From NCBI GenBank assembly GCA_012517355.1, contig JAAYVD010000053.1, forward strand, positions 1-64,000: 64,000 bases of DNA, given 5' to 3'. The stretch's first letter is position 1. The number at the start of each line of letters is the position of its first letter. A model generated the notes under the pieces. That model made no database searches, had not been told where the DNA came from, and saw nothing but the letters and a program-made list of their open reading frames with translations. This document shows, in pieces, positions 33,259 through 42,521 of the stretch. Both the position numbers and the translations under genes were made by a program. The stretch comes from Candidatus Rifleibacteriota bacterium (GTDB taxonomy: Bacteria; Muiribacteriota; Ozemobacteria; Ozemobacterales; Ozemobacteraceae).

Positions 33259-35586
33259 TCAGTCCCGCAGCTCGGTGGCCAGGACGATGTCGCGGTTGAC
33301 GTAGTGCAGGCACTCCTCGAGCTTGTCGCGCAGGCTGCGGTCGTCGGCCGCCTCGCGGATCTGGCGGATCATGTCGATGGCCTGCCGGAAGGCGCGGATC
33401 AGGTCACCCTCGGACACGTCGGTCATGGCCATGATCACCTCGAAGGGGGCGCCCTTGCTCCATTCGTACATGACGCCCGCCAGCGCGGTTTCGAGCGGTT
33501 TGACGAAGGGATAGCGGCGGTTGAGGGCGGCGAGGAAGCTCTTGGCCTCGCGCAGGCGGTGGGGCAGGGGCGGCTTGCGCCGGAACTCCCCGTCACCGCC
33601 GCCGCGCCGGCGGTACTCGTAGACGAGGCTCAGGGCGAGGGCGTTGATCTCGTGGTGGTCCCATTCGTGGAAGACGCCCTTGAAATACAGCTCGGTGACC
33701 GCGATCTCCTCGGTGTGGATGCGGGCGGCGAACTCGCCGCGGGCGAGCAGCCCCTTCTCGTCGATGTAGCCGAGGTGCCGGAGGATGCCGAGCTTCTTCT
33801 CGTAGAGGGGCAGTTGCAGTTCCTCCTGGGACTCGAGCTGCGACCGCCAGTAATCGAGCTTCTTCTGCAGGCGGGCGACCTGGTAGAACTGCGATGAACA
33901 GCGGTTGCGGGAGCGGCACGCCCCGCACAGGAACTTCGCCTCCTCCTCCCGCAACTGCTCGAACTTCGCCGCGAACTGCTGCTTGACCCGCTCCTGGTGC
34001 GGGCGGTTGCGGCGGCCGCGCATCCCGGAGCGGATGGCGCCGGACTGGGAGTTCATGGCCTGGACCATCTCCTGCTTGCGCTTGTGGAAGGCCATGTAGG
34101 CCTCGAGATCGTTCTGCTTCTCGGTGCAGCGGGGCATGCTCCGGTCGATCTCGGCGCGGCACTGGGCCACCTTCTCGGCCAGCTGCGGCAGGTTGCGGTT
34201 GGCCTGGAACTGGGCGAAGTTCTTGCGCAGAATGGTGCGGACCTCGTCGCTCTTGTGGCCGGAATAGAGGTTCAGCACGCTGTTGAACGACAGGTCGAAC
34301 TGGCTCAGCAGGGGTTCGATGTCGCCGTAGACCAGCCGCTCGAGCTCTTCGAGGGAGAGGTCGCGGGGCAGGTGGGGGACGACCACCCAACCCATCGGAT
34401 CGATGCCGCGCCGTCCCGCCCGGCCCGAGATCTGGGTGAACTCGAGCGACTTCATGGGCCGGAAGCTGCGCCCGTCGAACTTCTTGAGGGCATCGTAGGC
34501 CACGGTGCGGGCCGGCATGTTCACCCCGACGGCGAACGTCTCGGTGACGAACAGCACCTTCAGCAGGCGCTCGGCGAACAGCACCTCGACGAGTTCCTTC
34601 ATCTGCGGCATCAGGCCGGCGTGGTGTTTTCCCACCCCGTTCTGCAGGATCTCGGTCAGCTCGACGGCGGAATCGAGGTTGTCGAGGCCGTATTTTTCGA
34701 GGCAGGCGTCGGACAGCTCGCGGATGCGGTCTTTTTCGGCGGGGCTGGTGAAGTCGAACCGGCGGGCGGCGTCGCGCGCCATCTTGTCGGCGGTGGCGCG
34801 GGAGAACACGAAATACAGGAGGGGCAGGCGGTCCTGCTGGTCGAGGGCCTCGATGATGGCGAACTGCCGGTGTTCCTCCTCCTTGACGCGACCGCCACCG
34901 CGACGGCGGGGCGGCCGGGCGTCGGCCGGGGCGGCCTCCTGGTCGCCCTCGCTGTGTTTGACGCGGCGCACCAGGTCTTTGTACGACATCAGGCGTTTCT
35001 GGTAGTAGAACAGGAACGACAGGGGCACGGCGCGTTCCTGGTGGGAGATCAGCGACACCTTCTGGTCGGCCACCGATTCGATCCAGTGGGCCAGTTCGGC
35101 GCCGTTGGGCACGGTGGCGGAGAGGGCTAAAAAGCGCACGTTCTTCGGGGAGAAGATGATCGATTCCTCCCAGACCGTGCCGCGTTCGATGTCGCCGAGG
35201 AAATGGATCTCGTCGAAGATGATGTAGGCGATGTCGCGGAGCTGGGCGGGGTCCTCGATCGCCATGTTGCGGTAGACCTCGGTGGTCATGATCAACGCCT
35301 GGGCGCCCTGGTTGATGACCACGTCGCCGGTCAGGATGCCGACCTTGTCGCCATAGAGCCGCGAGAAGTCGCGGAACTTCTGGTTGGACAGGGCCTTGAT
35401 GGGCGAGGTGTAGACGATGCGCCGGTCGGTCTTGAGGACCTTCTCGATGAGGTATTCGGCGACCAGGGTCTTGCCCGAGCCGGTGGGGGCCGCCAGGACG
35501 AGCGAATGCCCGTTCTCGAGCTCGGTGATGGCGCGGGTCTGAAAGGAGTCGAGGGTGAAACCGCGGTAGGAGATGTTCAATGGCAT
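33259..35586 (-). CDS. Ski2/Mtr4-like DExH RNA helicase
   Basis: 775 residues from the ATG of MPLNISYRGFTLD, four bases after the preceding gene. All superfamily 2 motifs are present: Q-type FQTRAI, Walker A APTGSGKT, TSPIKALSNQK, ILTGDV, DEIH box (IIFDEIHFLGD), SATV, and the C-terminal RecA core motifs HHAGLMP, VTETFAVGVNMP and QISGRAGRRGID. The C-terminal third has the DSHCT-type helical domain. A Cys cluster (FLCGACRSRNRCSSQF, residues about 550-570) lies where related bacterial HelY proteins carry a Cys motif. A basic insert (PPRRRGGGRVKEE) separates the two helicase lobes. Members unwind RNA for decay or ribosome assembly. Placement in a tRNA-modification operon suggests an RNA role here too. 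Confidence 0.88.
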   Translation of the reverse strand: MPLNISYRGFTLDSFQTRAITELENGHSLVLAAPTGSGKTLVAEYLIEKVLKTDRRIVYTSPIKALSNQKFRDFSRLYGDKVGILTGDVVINQGAQALIMTTEVYRNMAIEDPAQLRDIAYIIFDEIHFLGDIERGTVWEESIIFSPKNVRFLALSATVPNGAELAHWIESVADQKVSLISHQERAVPLSFLFYYQKRLMSYKDLVRRVKHSEGDQEAAPADARPPRRRGGGRVKEEEHRQFAIIEALDQQDRLPLLYFVFSRATADKMARDAARRFDFTSPAEKDRIRELSDACLEKYGLDNLDSAVELTEILQNGVGKHHAGLMPQMKELVEVLFAERLLKVLFVTETFAVGVNMPARTVAYDALKKFDGRSFRPMKSLEFTQISGRAGRRGIDPMGWVVVPHLPRDLSLEELERLVYGDIEPLLSQFDLSFNSVLNLYSGHKSDEVRTILRKNFAQFQANRNLPQLAEKVAQCRAEIDRSMPRCTEKQNDLEAYMAFHKRKQEMVQAMNSQSGAIRSGMRGRRNRPHQERVKQQFAAKFEQLREEEAKFLCGACRSRNRCSSQFYQVARLQKKLDYWRSQLESQEELQLPLYEKKLGILRHLGYIDEKGLLARGEFAARIHTEEIAVTELYFKGVFHEWDHHEINALALSLVYEYRRRGGGDGEFRRKPPLPHRLREAKSFLAALNRRYPFVKPLETALAGVMYEWSKGAPFEVIMAMTDVSEGDLIRAFRQAIDMIRQIREAADDRSLRDKLEECLHYVNRDIVLATELRD

Positions 35587-35590
35587 GGGG

Positions 35591-36463
35591 TCATTCCGAT
35601 TGCATGGCCTTGGTGTCGAGGTGATACTCGATCCGCTGGCCATCGATGGTTCGTTTTTCCATTCGTTTGTTTTTTTCGCTCCATTCCTCGCCCTCGACGT
35701 GGGCGTTGCCGGTCAGGACGACGGTGGAGCTGGCCTTGTAGTAGTCGAGATGATCGCCCTGCCCGAACCGGGTCTTGTCCTTCATGCGGACGTTGCCGTG
35801 GAAGGTCAGGGTGTGGCGATCGCGATGGCCGAGCATGGCGTCGGCGGAAATGATGACCCAGGAGTAGGTTCCCAGGTCCCAGGTGCGCTCCTCGATCTTG
35901 ACGACGACCGAGTCGGAGGCGTCTAGCTCGCCGGTGGTGGAGTTCCACCAGATGGTGGCGGCGTCGAGGGTGGACTCGCGCACCAGTTGTTTCTCCATGA
36001 TGGTCTCCTTGCGGAACAGGCGCGGGGTCAGGCTGGCCAGCATCCAGTCGGGGTTCTGGCCGAGACGGGCCCGGCCCGCGGTCAACAGGTCGGACTGCCG
36101 GACCTCGTGGCTCTTCCCAGGAACGGGGATGACCCCGCTGGCGGGGGCGGGAGGCTCGCTGACGACGGCTTCCCGGACGGCCCGGACGCGGCCTTCCAGG
36201 GTGGCCACCCCGCTGGCCATGGTCAGCATCTCGGCGGTGATGATGGTCTGGGGCGGTGAAGCCGGGATGACGAACAACTCGTCGGGAAGGCTCGCCCCCG
36301 GGGGGAAGGCCACGGGCAGTGGCACGGCCGCGGAGGCATCCGGCGGCCGGACGGGCGGGGAGGCGACCGGGCTGACAGGATCGACGGCCAGACCAGGGTG
36401 ACAGACCGATACCAGCAGAGCGACGAGGAAGAGGTGACGATACGGGCGACAGGAAGAAGACAT
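35591..36463 (-). CDS. LptA/OstA-like exported protein
   Basis: 290 residues with a signal peptide (about 1-27, LFLVALLVSVCHPGLA). A Pro/Ala-rich linker follows, then two OstA-type beta repeats: TAEMLTMASGVATLEGRVR and HTLTFHGNVRMKDKTRFGQGDHLDYYKASSTVVLTGNAHVEGEEW. The second is the clear LptA/OstA_N signature of proteins that form the periplasmic lipopolysaccharide bridge. With 290 residues it is longer than LptA. A -10 box TATACT (36485-36480, minus strand) lies only 16 bases before the ATG, with no ribosome site, so the leader is very short. It heads the long operon ending in miaA; its stop lies 4 bases before the helicase. Confidence 0.72.
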   Translation of the reverse strand: MSSSCRPYRHLFLVALLVSVCHPGLAVDPVSPVASPPVRPPDASAAVPLPVAFPPGASLPDELFVIPASPPQTIITAEMLTMASGVATLEGRVRAVREAVVSEPPAPASGVIPVPGKSHEVRQSDLLTAGRARLGQNPDWMLASLTPRLFRKETIMEKQLVRESTLDAATIWWNSTTGELDASDSVVVKIEERTWDLGTYSWVIISADAMLGHRDRHTLTFHGNVRMKDKTRFGQGDHLDYYKASSTVVLTGNAHVEGEEWSEKNKRMEKRTIDGQRIEYHLDTKAMQSE

Positions 36464-36550
36464 GCGGATTGGTGTGGCCAGTATATCCTGTTTCCCCGGA
36501 AAATTCCAGGTTCATGGCCATTCGCCAGGCCATGGCAGGAAACCCCCGCC

Positions 36551-38632
36551 CTACCGTCCGGTTTCCAGCCCCCCCGTGGCCCGGCCGGTGGTGGGCGAGG
36601 CATCCTGGTCTGGCCCCGCCGCAGGGATCTCCCGTCGGGAGGCGGCGAAACGGGCTTGCAGCCTTTCGGCGTCGGCCCGCACCATGGCGGCCAGGGCAAC
36701 CGGCGGGTCGGCCTGGTAGGCGGCCAACAGGGGGAGGTCGAGCGCGAAATCGTTCCGGGTGGTCAGGACCCAATGGAAGCGACCCCGCCGGTCGAGATCG
36801 AAAAGGGACATGCGGGACGGGGTCCGGAGGATGACCCGCCGGTCACCCGAGAGATCGAAGGACAGAACGGTGGTGGACGAGGCCAGCAGGGCATTTTGCC
36901 CCGGCAGCCCCGTCACCTCGAACCCCAGGAGGGGCCCCAGGGTCGGCAGCAGATCGACATGTTCGGAGGGCCGATCGACCGTTTCCGGGGTGAGGCCGGG
37001 CCCGAAGACCAGGCAGGGGACCTGGAACTGGCTGGAGTGGGGACCGGTGGTGTGGGCGAAAAAGCCCGCATCGCCCAGGGATTCCCCGTGATCGCCGACC
37101 AGAACGACCCAACTGCCAGCCACCGCGGGGGAGGCGGCCCGTCGCTCGAAAAACCGCTCGAGCCGATCGTCCAGGAACGCCAGGGCATTCCGGTAATGGT
37201 TGGTCACCCCGAGCACCGCCTCGGGATCGTCGGCCAGGTTCAGGATCTCCGTTCCCCGGGGGAGGACCGGGGTGAATCGCTCGAACTCGGGGGGATACCG
37301 ATAATCGAAATGGGTGTTGTACAGGTAGCCCACCACCAGGTGCGGGCCCGGCTTTTCGAGAATCACCTGGGCCTGGGCGAGGATGGCATCCACCTGTCCG
37401 GGCCAGTCGTCCGGGGCCGCCGCCAGGGGGAGGGTCCGAAACCTGGAAAACACCGACCGGATGTCACAGATCTGGTCCTCCTCACCCCGAAGGAAGGTCA
37501 GGTCGTATCCCGACTCCCGGAGGAACGACAGGAAGGCTGGCTCCCCCAGGCGTCCGGCCTGGGCGAGGAAGTCGACCGGAAGACACCCGTGCAGGAGGGC
37601 GGCCAGGGCCGGGGCGGTCGAATTGGCCTGGGCGTGGTGGTTCCGCAGCCACAACCCCTCCCGGGCGCGCCGGGCCAGGGCGGGCATGTTGGTCGGCAGG
37701 AAGTCGGACCGCCAACTTTCGACGATCAGCAGGAACAGGTTGGGCCGGGATGCCGACCTCCAGGCGAACCTGCCCGGCCGATAGCAGGCGTCGATATCGA
37801 CAGGGGGCAGGGCCCGCAGGGCCTCCCGGAATTCCGGGGTCCGGAACCGCCGGGCCTGGGGCACCAGGCCGGTTCCGAACTGGAACCGGAAGGTGAGGTA
37901 GGCGGGCATGGGGACCATGCCGGCCAGGGCATCGAACTGGGCGACATGGAGAGCGGACAGGAGTCCAGCCAGGGCGAGCCGCACAACCAGGGGGCCGGGA
38001 TAGGAAAGGCGTTCCCGGAGGAGATAGCCCAGGACGACGGTGGCGATGACGAAACCGGCGGCGGTCTGCCAGAGGTTGGCCAGGATCCCGGGGGGGATTC
38101 CCCCCGCTTCGAGCCCCCCCCGGAGGCCGGCATACCAGAGCTGGGTGAATCCCAGGTGGCTGTTGGTGGCCGCCAGGAACCGGGCATCGAGCAGCAGGAA
38201 GCCCAGCAGGAAGTAGTTTCCCAACGCCCAGACCGGCAGGAGGAACCTGGCCCGGCGGCAGAGGGCCAGTTCGAGCAACCACCCCCCCCAGGCCCCCAGC
38301 CCAGCGGCGATGATCACCCACCAGGCCAGGCTGCGCCCCCAGCACAGGTTGATGGCCATGCCCAGAGCCAGGACCAGGGGTGGGCCGGAACGGACGACCA
38401 GGTCCGCCAGGCGGGGGGCCACCACCAGGAGAACGGCGGCGGCGGCCAGGATCGCATCCGCCAGGAAGCGACCTTCCGTCCAGATCGCCGATTCCCTGAC
38501 CCAGAGGAATTCTCCGGGGCAGGTGAGCCGGACCAGTTCCGCCAGCAGCAGGAAGACCGCCAGCCCCTGGAACGCCAGGAAGGCGGCAGGAGTGGGCAGA
38601 AGGGCGGAAGGCTCCCGTTTGTCCGGATCCAT
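36551..38632 (-). CDS. membrane sulfatase-fold phospho- or lipid-transferase
   Basis: 693 residues. The N-terminal 270 hold about seven hydrophobic segments. The remainder is an alkaline-phosphatase/sulfatase domain: NLFLLIVESWRSD (first metal motif), NSTAPALAALLHG (nucleophile Thr in the LtaS/EptA arrangement), VLVGDHGESLGDAG (metal Asp/His) and FFAHTTGPHSSQFQVPCLVFGPG. Relatives such as EptA, LtaS and OpgE move phosphoethanolamine or phosphoglycerol groups to envelope glycolipids or glucans on the outer face of the inner membrane. Substrate cannot be assigned. The start codon has no ribosome site, but a -10-like TATCTT lies 7 bases before it. It is transcribed divergently from glgP. Confidence 0.82.
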   Translation of the reverse strand: MDPDKREPSALLPTPAAFLAFQGLAVFLLLAELVRLTCPGEFLWVRESAIWTEGRFLADAILAAAAVLLVVAPRLADLVVRSGPPLVLALGMAINLCWGRSLAWWVIIAAGLGAWGGWLLELALCRRARFLLPVWALGNYFLLGFLLLDARFLAATNSHLGFTQLWYAGLRGGLEAGGIPPGILANLWQTAAGFVIATVVLGYLLRERLSYPGPLVVRLALAGLLSALHVAQFDALAGMVPMPAYLTFRFQFGTGLVPQARRFRTPEFREALRALPPVDIDACYRPGRFAWRSASRPNLFLLIVESWRSDFLPTNMPALARRAREGLWLRNHHAQANSTAPALAALLHGCLPVDFLAQAGRLGEPAFLSFLRESGYDLTFLRGEEDQICDIRSVFSRFRTLPLAAAPDDWPGQVDAILAQAQVILEKPGPHLVVGYLYNTHFDYRYPPEFERFTPVLPRGTEILNLADDPEAVLGVTNHYRNALAFLDDRLERFFERRAASPAVAGSWVVLVGDHGESLGDAGFFAHTTGPHSSQFQVPCLVFGPGLTPETVDRPSEHVDLLPTLGPLLGFEVTGLPGQNALLASSTTVLSFDLSGDRRVILRTPSRMSLFDLDRRGRFHWVLTTRNDFALDLPLLAAYQADPPVALAAMVRADAERLQARFAASRREIPAAGPDQDASPTTGRATGGLETGR

Positions 38633-38785
38633 GGGAACAAAGATACCCAGAGAACGGGCAATTCGCCAGACATCAATGCATCATCTTTCCCGGCCGGATG
38701 GGGTCGTCAGACATGGCCCCTGGGTCGGGCCACCCGTTTCATGGTATAAGATGGCGGTCACAACCCAATCCATCCAGGAGGATGC

Positions 38786-41341
38786 ATGAAACCCATCAGA
38801 ACGTTCGTGGTGATCCCGAGCCTGCCGGGTCCGTTGGCCCGTCTGAAGGACCTGGCCTACAACCTGTGGTGGTGTTGGAACCCCGAGGCGATCGGGCTGT
38901 TCCGCCGGCTCGACCCCGACCAGTGGGAGAAGACCTACCACAACCCGGTGAAGATGCTCGGCACCGTGACCCAGGAGCGCCTGCAGGCGAAGGCCCAGGA
39001 CGACGGGTTCCTCGCCCACCTCGAACGGTGCTGGGACGCTTTCCAGTCCTATCTCACCGACCGTCAGACCTGGTATGCGAAGACCTACGGGCATTCCGAC
39101 AAGCCCTTGATCGCGTATTTCTCGGCCGAGTTCGGCATCAACGAAAGCCTGCCCCTGTATTCGGGGGGCCTGGGCATGCTGGCCGGCGACCACCTGAAGT
39201 CCGCGTCCGACCTGGGGTTGCCGCTGGTTGGAGTGGGGCTTCTCTACCGGGTCGGGTATTTCCAGCAGTATCTCAATTCCGACGGCTATCAGCAGGAGAG
39301 GTATCCCGAGAACGATTTCCAGAACATGGCCGTCCAGCCCTGCCGGGACACCAACGGCCGGCAGCTGACGGTCCAGGTCGCCCTGCCTGGCCGGTCGGTG
39401 ATCGCGCAGCTGTGGCGGATCAACGTCGGTCGCATTCCCCTGCTGCTGCTCGACACCGACGTGCCGGAGAACCAGCCCAACGACCGCCGCATCACCCGCG
39501 AGCTGTACGGCGGCGACACCGAGACCCGCATCCAGCAGGAACTGGTGCTGGGCATCGGCGGACTGCGGGCCCTGCACGTGATGAACTTCCACCCGACCGT
39601 CTACCACATGAACGAGGGGCACTCGGCCTTCCTGGCCCTCGAGCGCATCGCCGTGGCCATGGAGCGCCACCAGCTGACCTTCCGGGAAGCCCTCGAACTG
39701 ACCCGGCAGAGCAACGTGTTCACCACCCACACCCCGGTCCCCGCCGGCATCGACGTGTTCAACCGGGAACTGATGGAAAAGTATTTTTCGCAGTATTTCT
39801 CCAAAGTGGGCATCGGCTGGAAGGAGTTCCTCGACCTGGGCTGGCAGATCGGCACCCCCAAGGGCGACGGTTTCTCGATGGCCGTCCTGGCCCTCAACCT
39901 GTGCGGGTATGCCAACGGCGTCAGCAAGCTGCACGGCGAGGTCTCGCGCCGGATGTGGGGCAATCTCTACCCGCGGGTGCCGTTCAACGAGATCCCGATC
40001 GAGTCGATCACCAACGGGGTCCACGTGCGCTCGTACATCTCGCAGGAGCTGTCGACCCTGTATGACCGGTACCTCGGCCCCCGCTGGATCCACTCTCCGT
40101 GGGACCACACGGTCTGGAAGAAGGCCGAGCAGATCCCGCCCGAGGAATTGTGGCGCACCCACGAACGGCGGCGCGAGCGGCTGGTGTCGTTCGCCCGCCA
40201 ACGCCTGCAGGCCCAGGTGCAGTCCCGCGGCGCCCCGCCTTCCGAGGTTGCCGCGGCCAACGAGGTCCTGGACCCGGAGACCCTGACAATCGGCTTCGCC
40301 CGCCGGTTCGCCACCTACAAGCGGGCCACCCTCCTGTTCCGTGACAAGGAGCGCCTGATCCGCATCCTGACGAACAAGGACCGGCCGGTCCAGTTGATCA
40401 TCGCGGGCAAGGCCCACCCCAAGGACGAGCCCGGCAAGGCGTTCATCAAGGACATCGTCCAGCACTGCAAGGACGAGCGGATCCGGCGTCACGTGGTGTT
40501 CATCGAGAACTACGACGTCGTCGTGGCCCGCTACCTGGTCCAGGGCGTCGACGTCTGGTTGAACAACCCGCGCCGACCCCAGGAGGCCAGCGGCACCAGC
40601 GGGATGAAGGCGGCCGCCAACGGGGTCCTCAACCTGTCCGTCCTGGACGGCTGGTGGGACGAGGGCTACACCCCCGACGTCGGCTGGGCGATCGGCAACC
40701 GCGTCGAGCATACCGACCTCGCCTACCAGGACGAGATGGAGGCCAACTCCCTGTACGAGCTGCTCGAGAAGGAGGTCGTGCCCACCTTCTACGACCGCAA
40801 GCAGGACAATCTGCCCCGCCGCTGGATCGAGATGATGAAGGCCTGCATGACCCAGCTCGCCCCCGTCTTCAACACCAACCGCATGGTGGCGGAATACACC
40901 GACATGTACTATGTGCCCGGCAACATGCGCTACCACGCCCTTTCGGAGAACGACCGGGAGCGGGCCAAGGCCCTGGCCAAATGGCTCGAGGAGTTCCGCA
41001 ACAGCTGGGGGAACGTGCGCATCGAGTCCGTCGAGGCCGAAGGGGGCGAGGAACACCGGGTCGGTGAGAACCTGCGGGTCAAGATCAGGCTCTATCTCGA
41101 CCGCCTCAAGGCCAACGACGTGTCGGTCGAGGTCTTCCACGGTCCCGTGATGCCCAACGGCCTGATCGAGTCCGGGGACGCGGTCCGGGCCAAGGTCCTG
41201 CACGAGGAGGGCGGCCGGGCCACCTTCGAGGGGGACATCACCTTCTCCTGCTCGGGCCGGATGGGCTTCGCGGTGCGGGTCCTGCCCAGCCATCCCGACC
41301 TCATCCATCCCATCCTGACCGGCCATATCCTCTGGTCCTGA
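38786..41341 (+). CDS. glgP: alpha-glucan phosphorylase (short, DUF3417-containing type)
   Basis: 851 residues; the ATG follows AGGAGGATG. The protein starts with the DUF3417 region (LPGPLARLKDLAYNLWWCWNPEA), followed by the phosphorylase core: YFSAEFGINESLPLYSGGLG, LLYRVGYFQQYL, NEGHSAFLALERI, FTTHTPVPAGID, and GTSGMKAAANGVLNLSVLDGWWDEGY with the pyridoxal-phosphate lysine. It releases glucose-1-phosphate from glycogen or maltodextrin in the cytoplasm. This architecture, common in thermophiles, archaea and many environmental phyla, lacks the mammalian regulatory site. A -10-like TATAAG (38745-38750) lies upstream; a strong terminator follows. No other glycogen gene is in the window. Confidence 0.93.
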   Translation: MKPIRTFVVIPSLPGPLARLKDLAYNLWWCWNPEAIGLFRRLDPDQWEKTYHNPVKMLGTVTQERLQAKAQDDGFLAHLERCWDAFQSYLTDRQTWYAKTYGHSDKPLIAYFSAEFGINESLPLYSGGLGMLAGDHLKSASDLGLPLVGVGLLYRVGYFQQYLNSDGYQQERYPENDFQNMAVQPCRDTNGRQLTVQVALPGRSVIAQLWRINVGRIPLLLLDTDVPENQPNDRRITRELYGGDTETRIQQELVLGIGGLRALHVMNFHPTVYHMNEGHSAFLALERIAVAMERHQLTFREALELTRQSNVFTTHTPVPAGIDVFNRELMEKYFSQYFSKVGIGWKEFLDLGWQIGTPKGDGFSMAVLALNLCGYANGVSKLHGEVSRRMWGNLYPRVPFNEIPIESITNGVHVRSYISQELSTLYDRYLGPRWIHSPWDHTVWKKAEQIPPEELWRTHERRRERLVSFARQRLQAQVQSRGAPPSEVAAANEVLDPETLTIGFARRFATYKRATLLFRDKERLIRILTNKDRPVQLIIAGKAHPKDEPGKAFIKDIVQHCKDERIRRHVVFIENYDVVVARYLVQGVDVWLNNPRRPQEASGTSGMKAAANGVLNLSVLDGWWDEGYTPDVGWAIGNRVEHTDLAYQDEMEANSLYELLEKEVVPTFYDRKQDNLPRRWIEMMKACMTQLAPVFNTNRMVAEYTDMYYVPGNMRYHALSENDRERAKALAKWLEEFRNSWGNVRIESVEAEGGEEHRVGENLRVKIRLYLDRLKANDVSVEVFHGPVMPNGLIESGDAVRAKVLHEEGGRATFEGDITFSCSGRMGFAVRVLPSHPDLIHPILTGHILWS

Positions 41342-41361
41342 CCGGGCCGGTCGCCCCACAG

Positions 41362-41394
41362 ACACCCCCTGGCGCCAGCGCCGGGGGGTGTTTC
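41362..41394 (+). terminator. terminator of glgP
   Basis: ACACCCCC (41362-41369) pairs with GGGGGTGT (41384-41391), with an inner GGCGC/GCGCC stem, followed by TTT. Confidence 0.85.
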
Positions 41395-41469
41395 CGTTGG
41401 CGGGGGTCTCCGCCATCCCGGCCGGCCACCGGCCCTGGGAAGCCTGGTCACGGGACCGGGGGCAGGTGG

Positions 41470-41498
41470 TTGCCCCCCTGCCGTCACCAGAGTAGAAT
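41470..41498 (+). promoter_or_regulatory. promoter giving a probably leaderless BASS transporter mRNA
   Basis: TTGCCC (41470-41475), 17-bp spacer, TAGAAT (41493-41498). Only 8 bases separate the -10 box from the ATG at 41507, so transcription should begin at or within two bases of the start codon. Confidence 0.6.
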
Positions 41499-41506
41499 CA
41501 ACGCCC

Positions 41507-42499
41507 ATGCGCGCCCTGGGATCGGCTTTCAACCGGTTTTTCGAACGGCACCTGTTCGGGTGGCTGGTGACCGGCGCGGTCATCGGCTGGCTCGGCTCGT
41601 CGTTCCTGACCGAGGGGCGGGGCCTGGTGCCGGCGCTCTTCGCCTACATGACCCTGGTCTCCTCGCTGAAGTGCAGCTGGCGCGACGTAGGCCGGGTGGT
41701 GACCCACCCCGGACCCCTGGTGCTGGCCCTGCTGTTGCTGCACCTGGCGGTGCCCGCCCTGGTCAAGATCGTGAGCCTGTTCGTCCCGCCCGCCTCGGTG
41801 GAGATCTTCGCCGGTTTCCTGCTGGTGGGGGCGGTCCCGATCGGGGTCACCTCCGCCATCTGGACCGGGTTGGCGGGAGGTGACGTGCCGCTGGCTTTGA
41901 CCGCGGTGACGCTCGACACCATGCTCTCGCCCCTGATCACTCCGGCCGTCATTTCGGGCTTTCTCGGCCAGGAGGTGGCCATCGATCTGGCCGGCCTGCA
42001 GGTGGCCCTGTTGCAGATGCTGGTCATCCCCGCCGCGGCGGGCCTGACGGTCCATGACCTGTCGGGGGGAACCGTCCACCCCAGGGTCATCCCCTTCCTC
42101 GGGCCACCCTCGCACCTCATGCTCGTGGCGGTGATGGCCATCAACGTGGCCACGGTCCGCGGGGCCCTGGAGGCTCAGAGCGTCGCGCTGGGCTGGTGGG
42201 TGCTGGGGGCGTTCCTGCTCGTCGTGGCCGACTACGGGCTGGGCTTCCTGGTTCCCAGGGCCCTCGGGTACCCGTCGGCCACGACCATCGCGTTGGTGTT
42301 CTCGGTGGGCATCCGCAACCTCAGTGCGGGGCTGGTCATCGCCATGGAACATTTCCCTCCCGCCACCGGCATCCCGGTCGTCCTGTCGATGATCTTCCAG
42401 CAGCCCCTGGCCGCCCTGTGCCTGCGCCATCTGGTCCCGTCACCGGACGAACCCGAGCCCCCGCCCCTGCCCCTGCCGGGAAAAGAAACCAGGAGCTGA
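41507..42499 (+). CDS. bile acid:sodium symporter (BASS) family transporter
   Basis: 330 residues with nine to ten hydrophobic helices and the BASS-family wording: FAYMTLVSSLKCSWRD near the N terminus, LLVGAVPIGVTSAIWTGLAGGDVPLALTAVTLDTMLSPLITP for the first discontinuous helix, and SATTIALVFSVGIRNLSAGLVIAMEHFPP for the second. These helices bind sodium and the substrate in the crossover region. Relatives transport bile acids, pantothenate, 2-oxo acids or arsenite; the substrate here is unknown. No ribosome site is visible; translation is probably leaderless. It converges with the DUF3592 gene 22 bases downstream without a terminator. Confidence 0.85.
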   Translation: MRALGSAFNRFFERHLFGWLVTGAVIGWLGSSFLTEGRGLVPALFAYMTLVSSLKCSWRDVGRVVTHPGPLVLALLLLHLAVPALVKIVSLFVPPASVEIFAGFLLVGAVPIGVTSAIWTGLAGGDVPLALTAVTLDTMLSPLITPAVISGFLGQEVAIDLAGLQVALLQMLVIPAAAGLTVHDLSGGTVHPRVIPFLGPPSHLMLVAVMAINVATVRGALEAQSVALGWWVLGAFLLVVADYGLGFLVPRALGYPSATTIALVFSVGIRNLSAGLVIAMEHFPPATGIPVVLSMIFQQPLAALCLRHLVPSPDEPEPPPLPLPGKETRS

Positions 42500-42521
42500 C
42501 CTCGCGCCGGACGGCGTTGGA

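Noticed and set aside
36398-38749. Long plus-strand frame opposite the sulfatase-fold gene
   Set aside because: It is Pro/Gly/Gln/Arg-rich without any family feature, whereas the minus strand has membrane helices and the sulfatase metal motifs.
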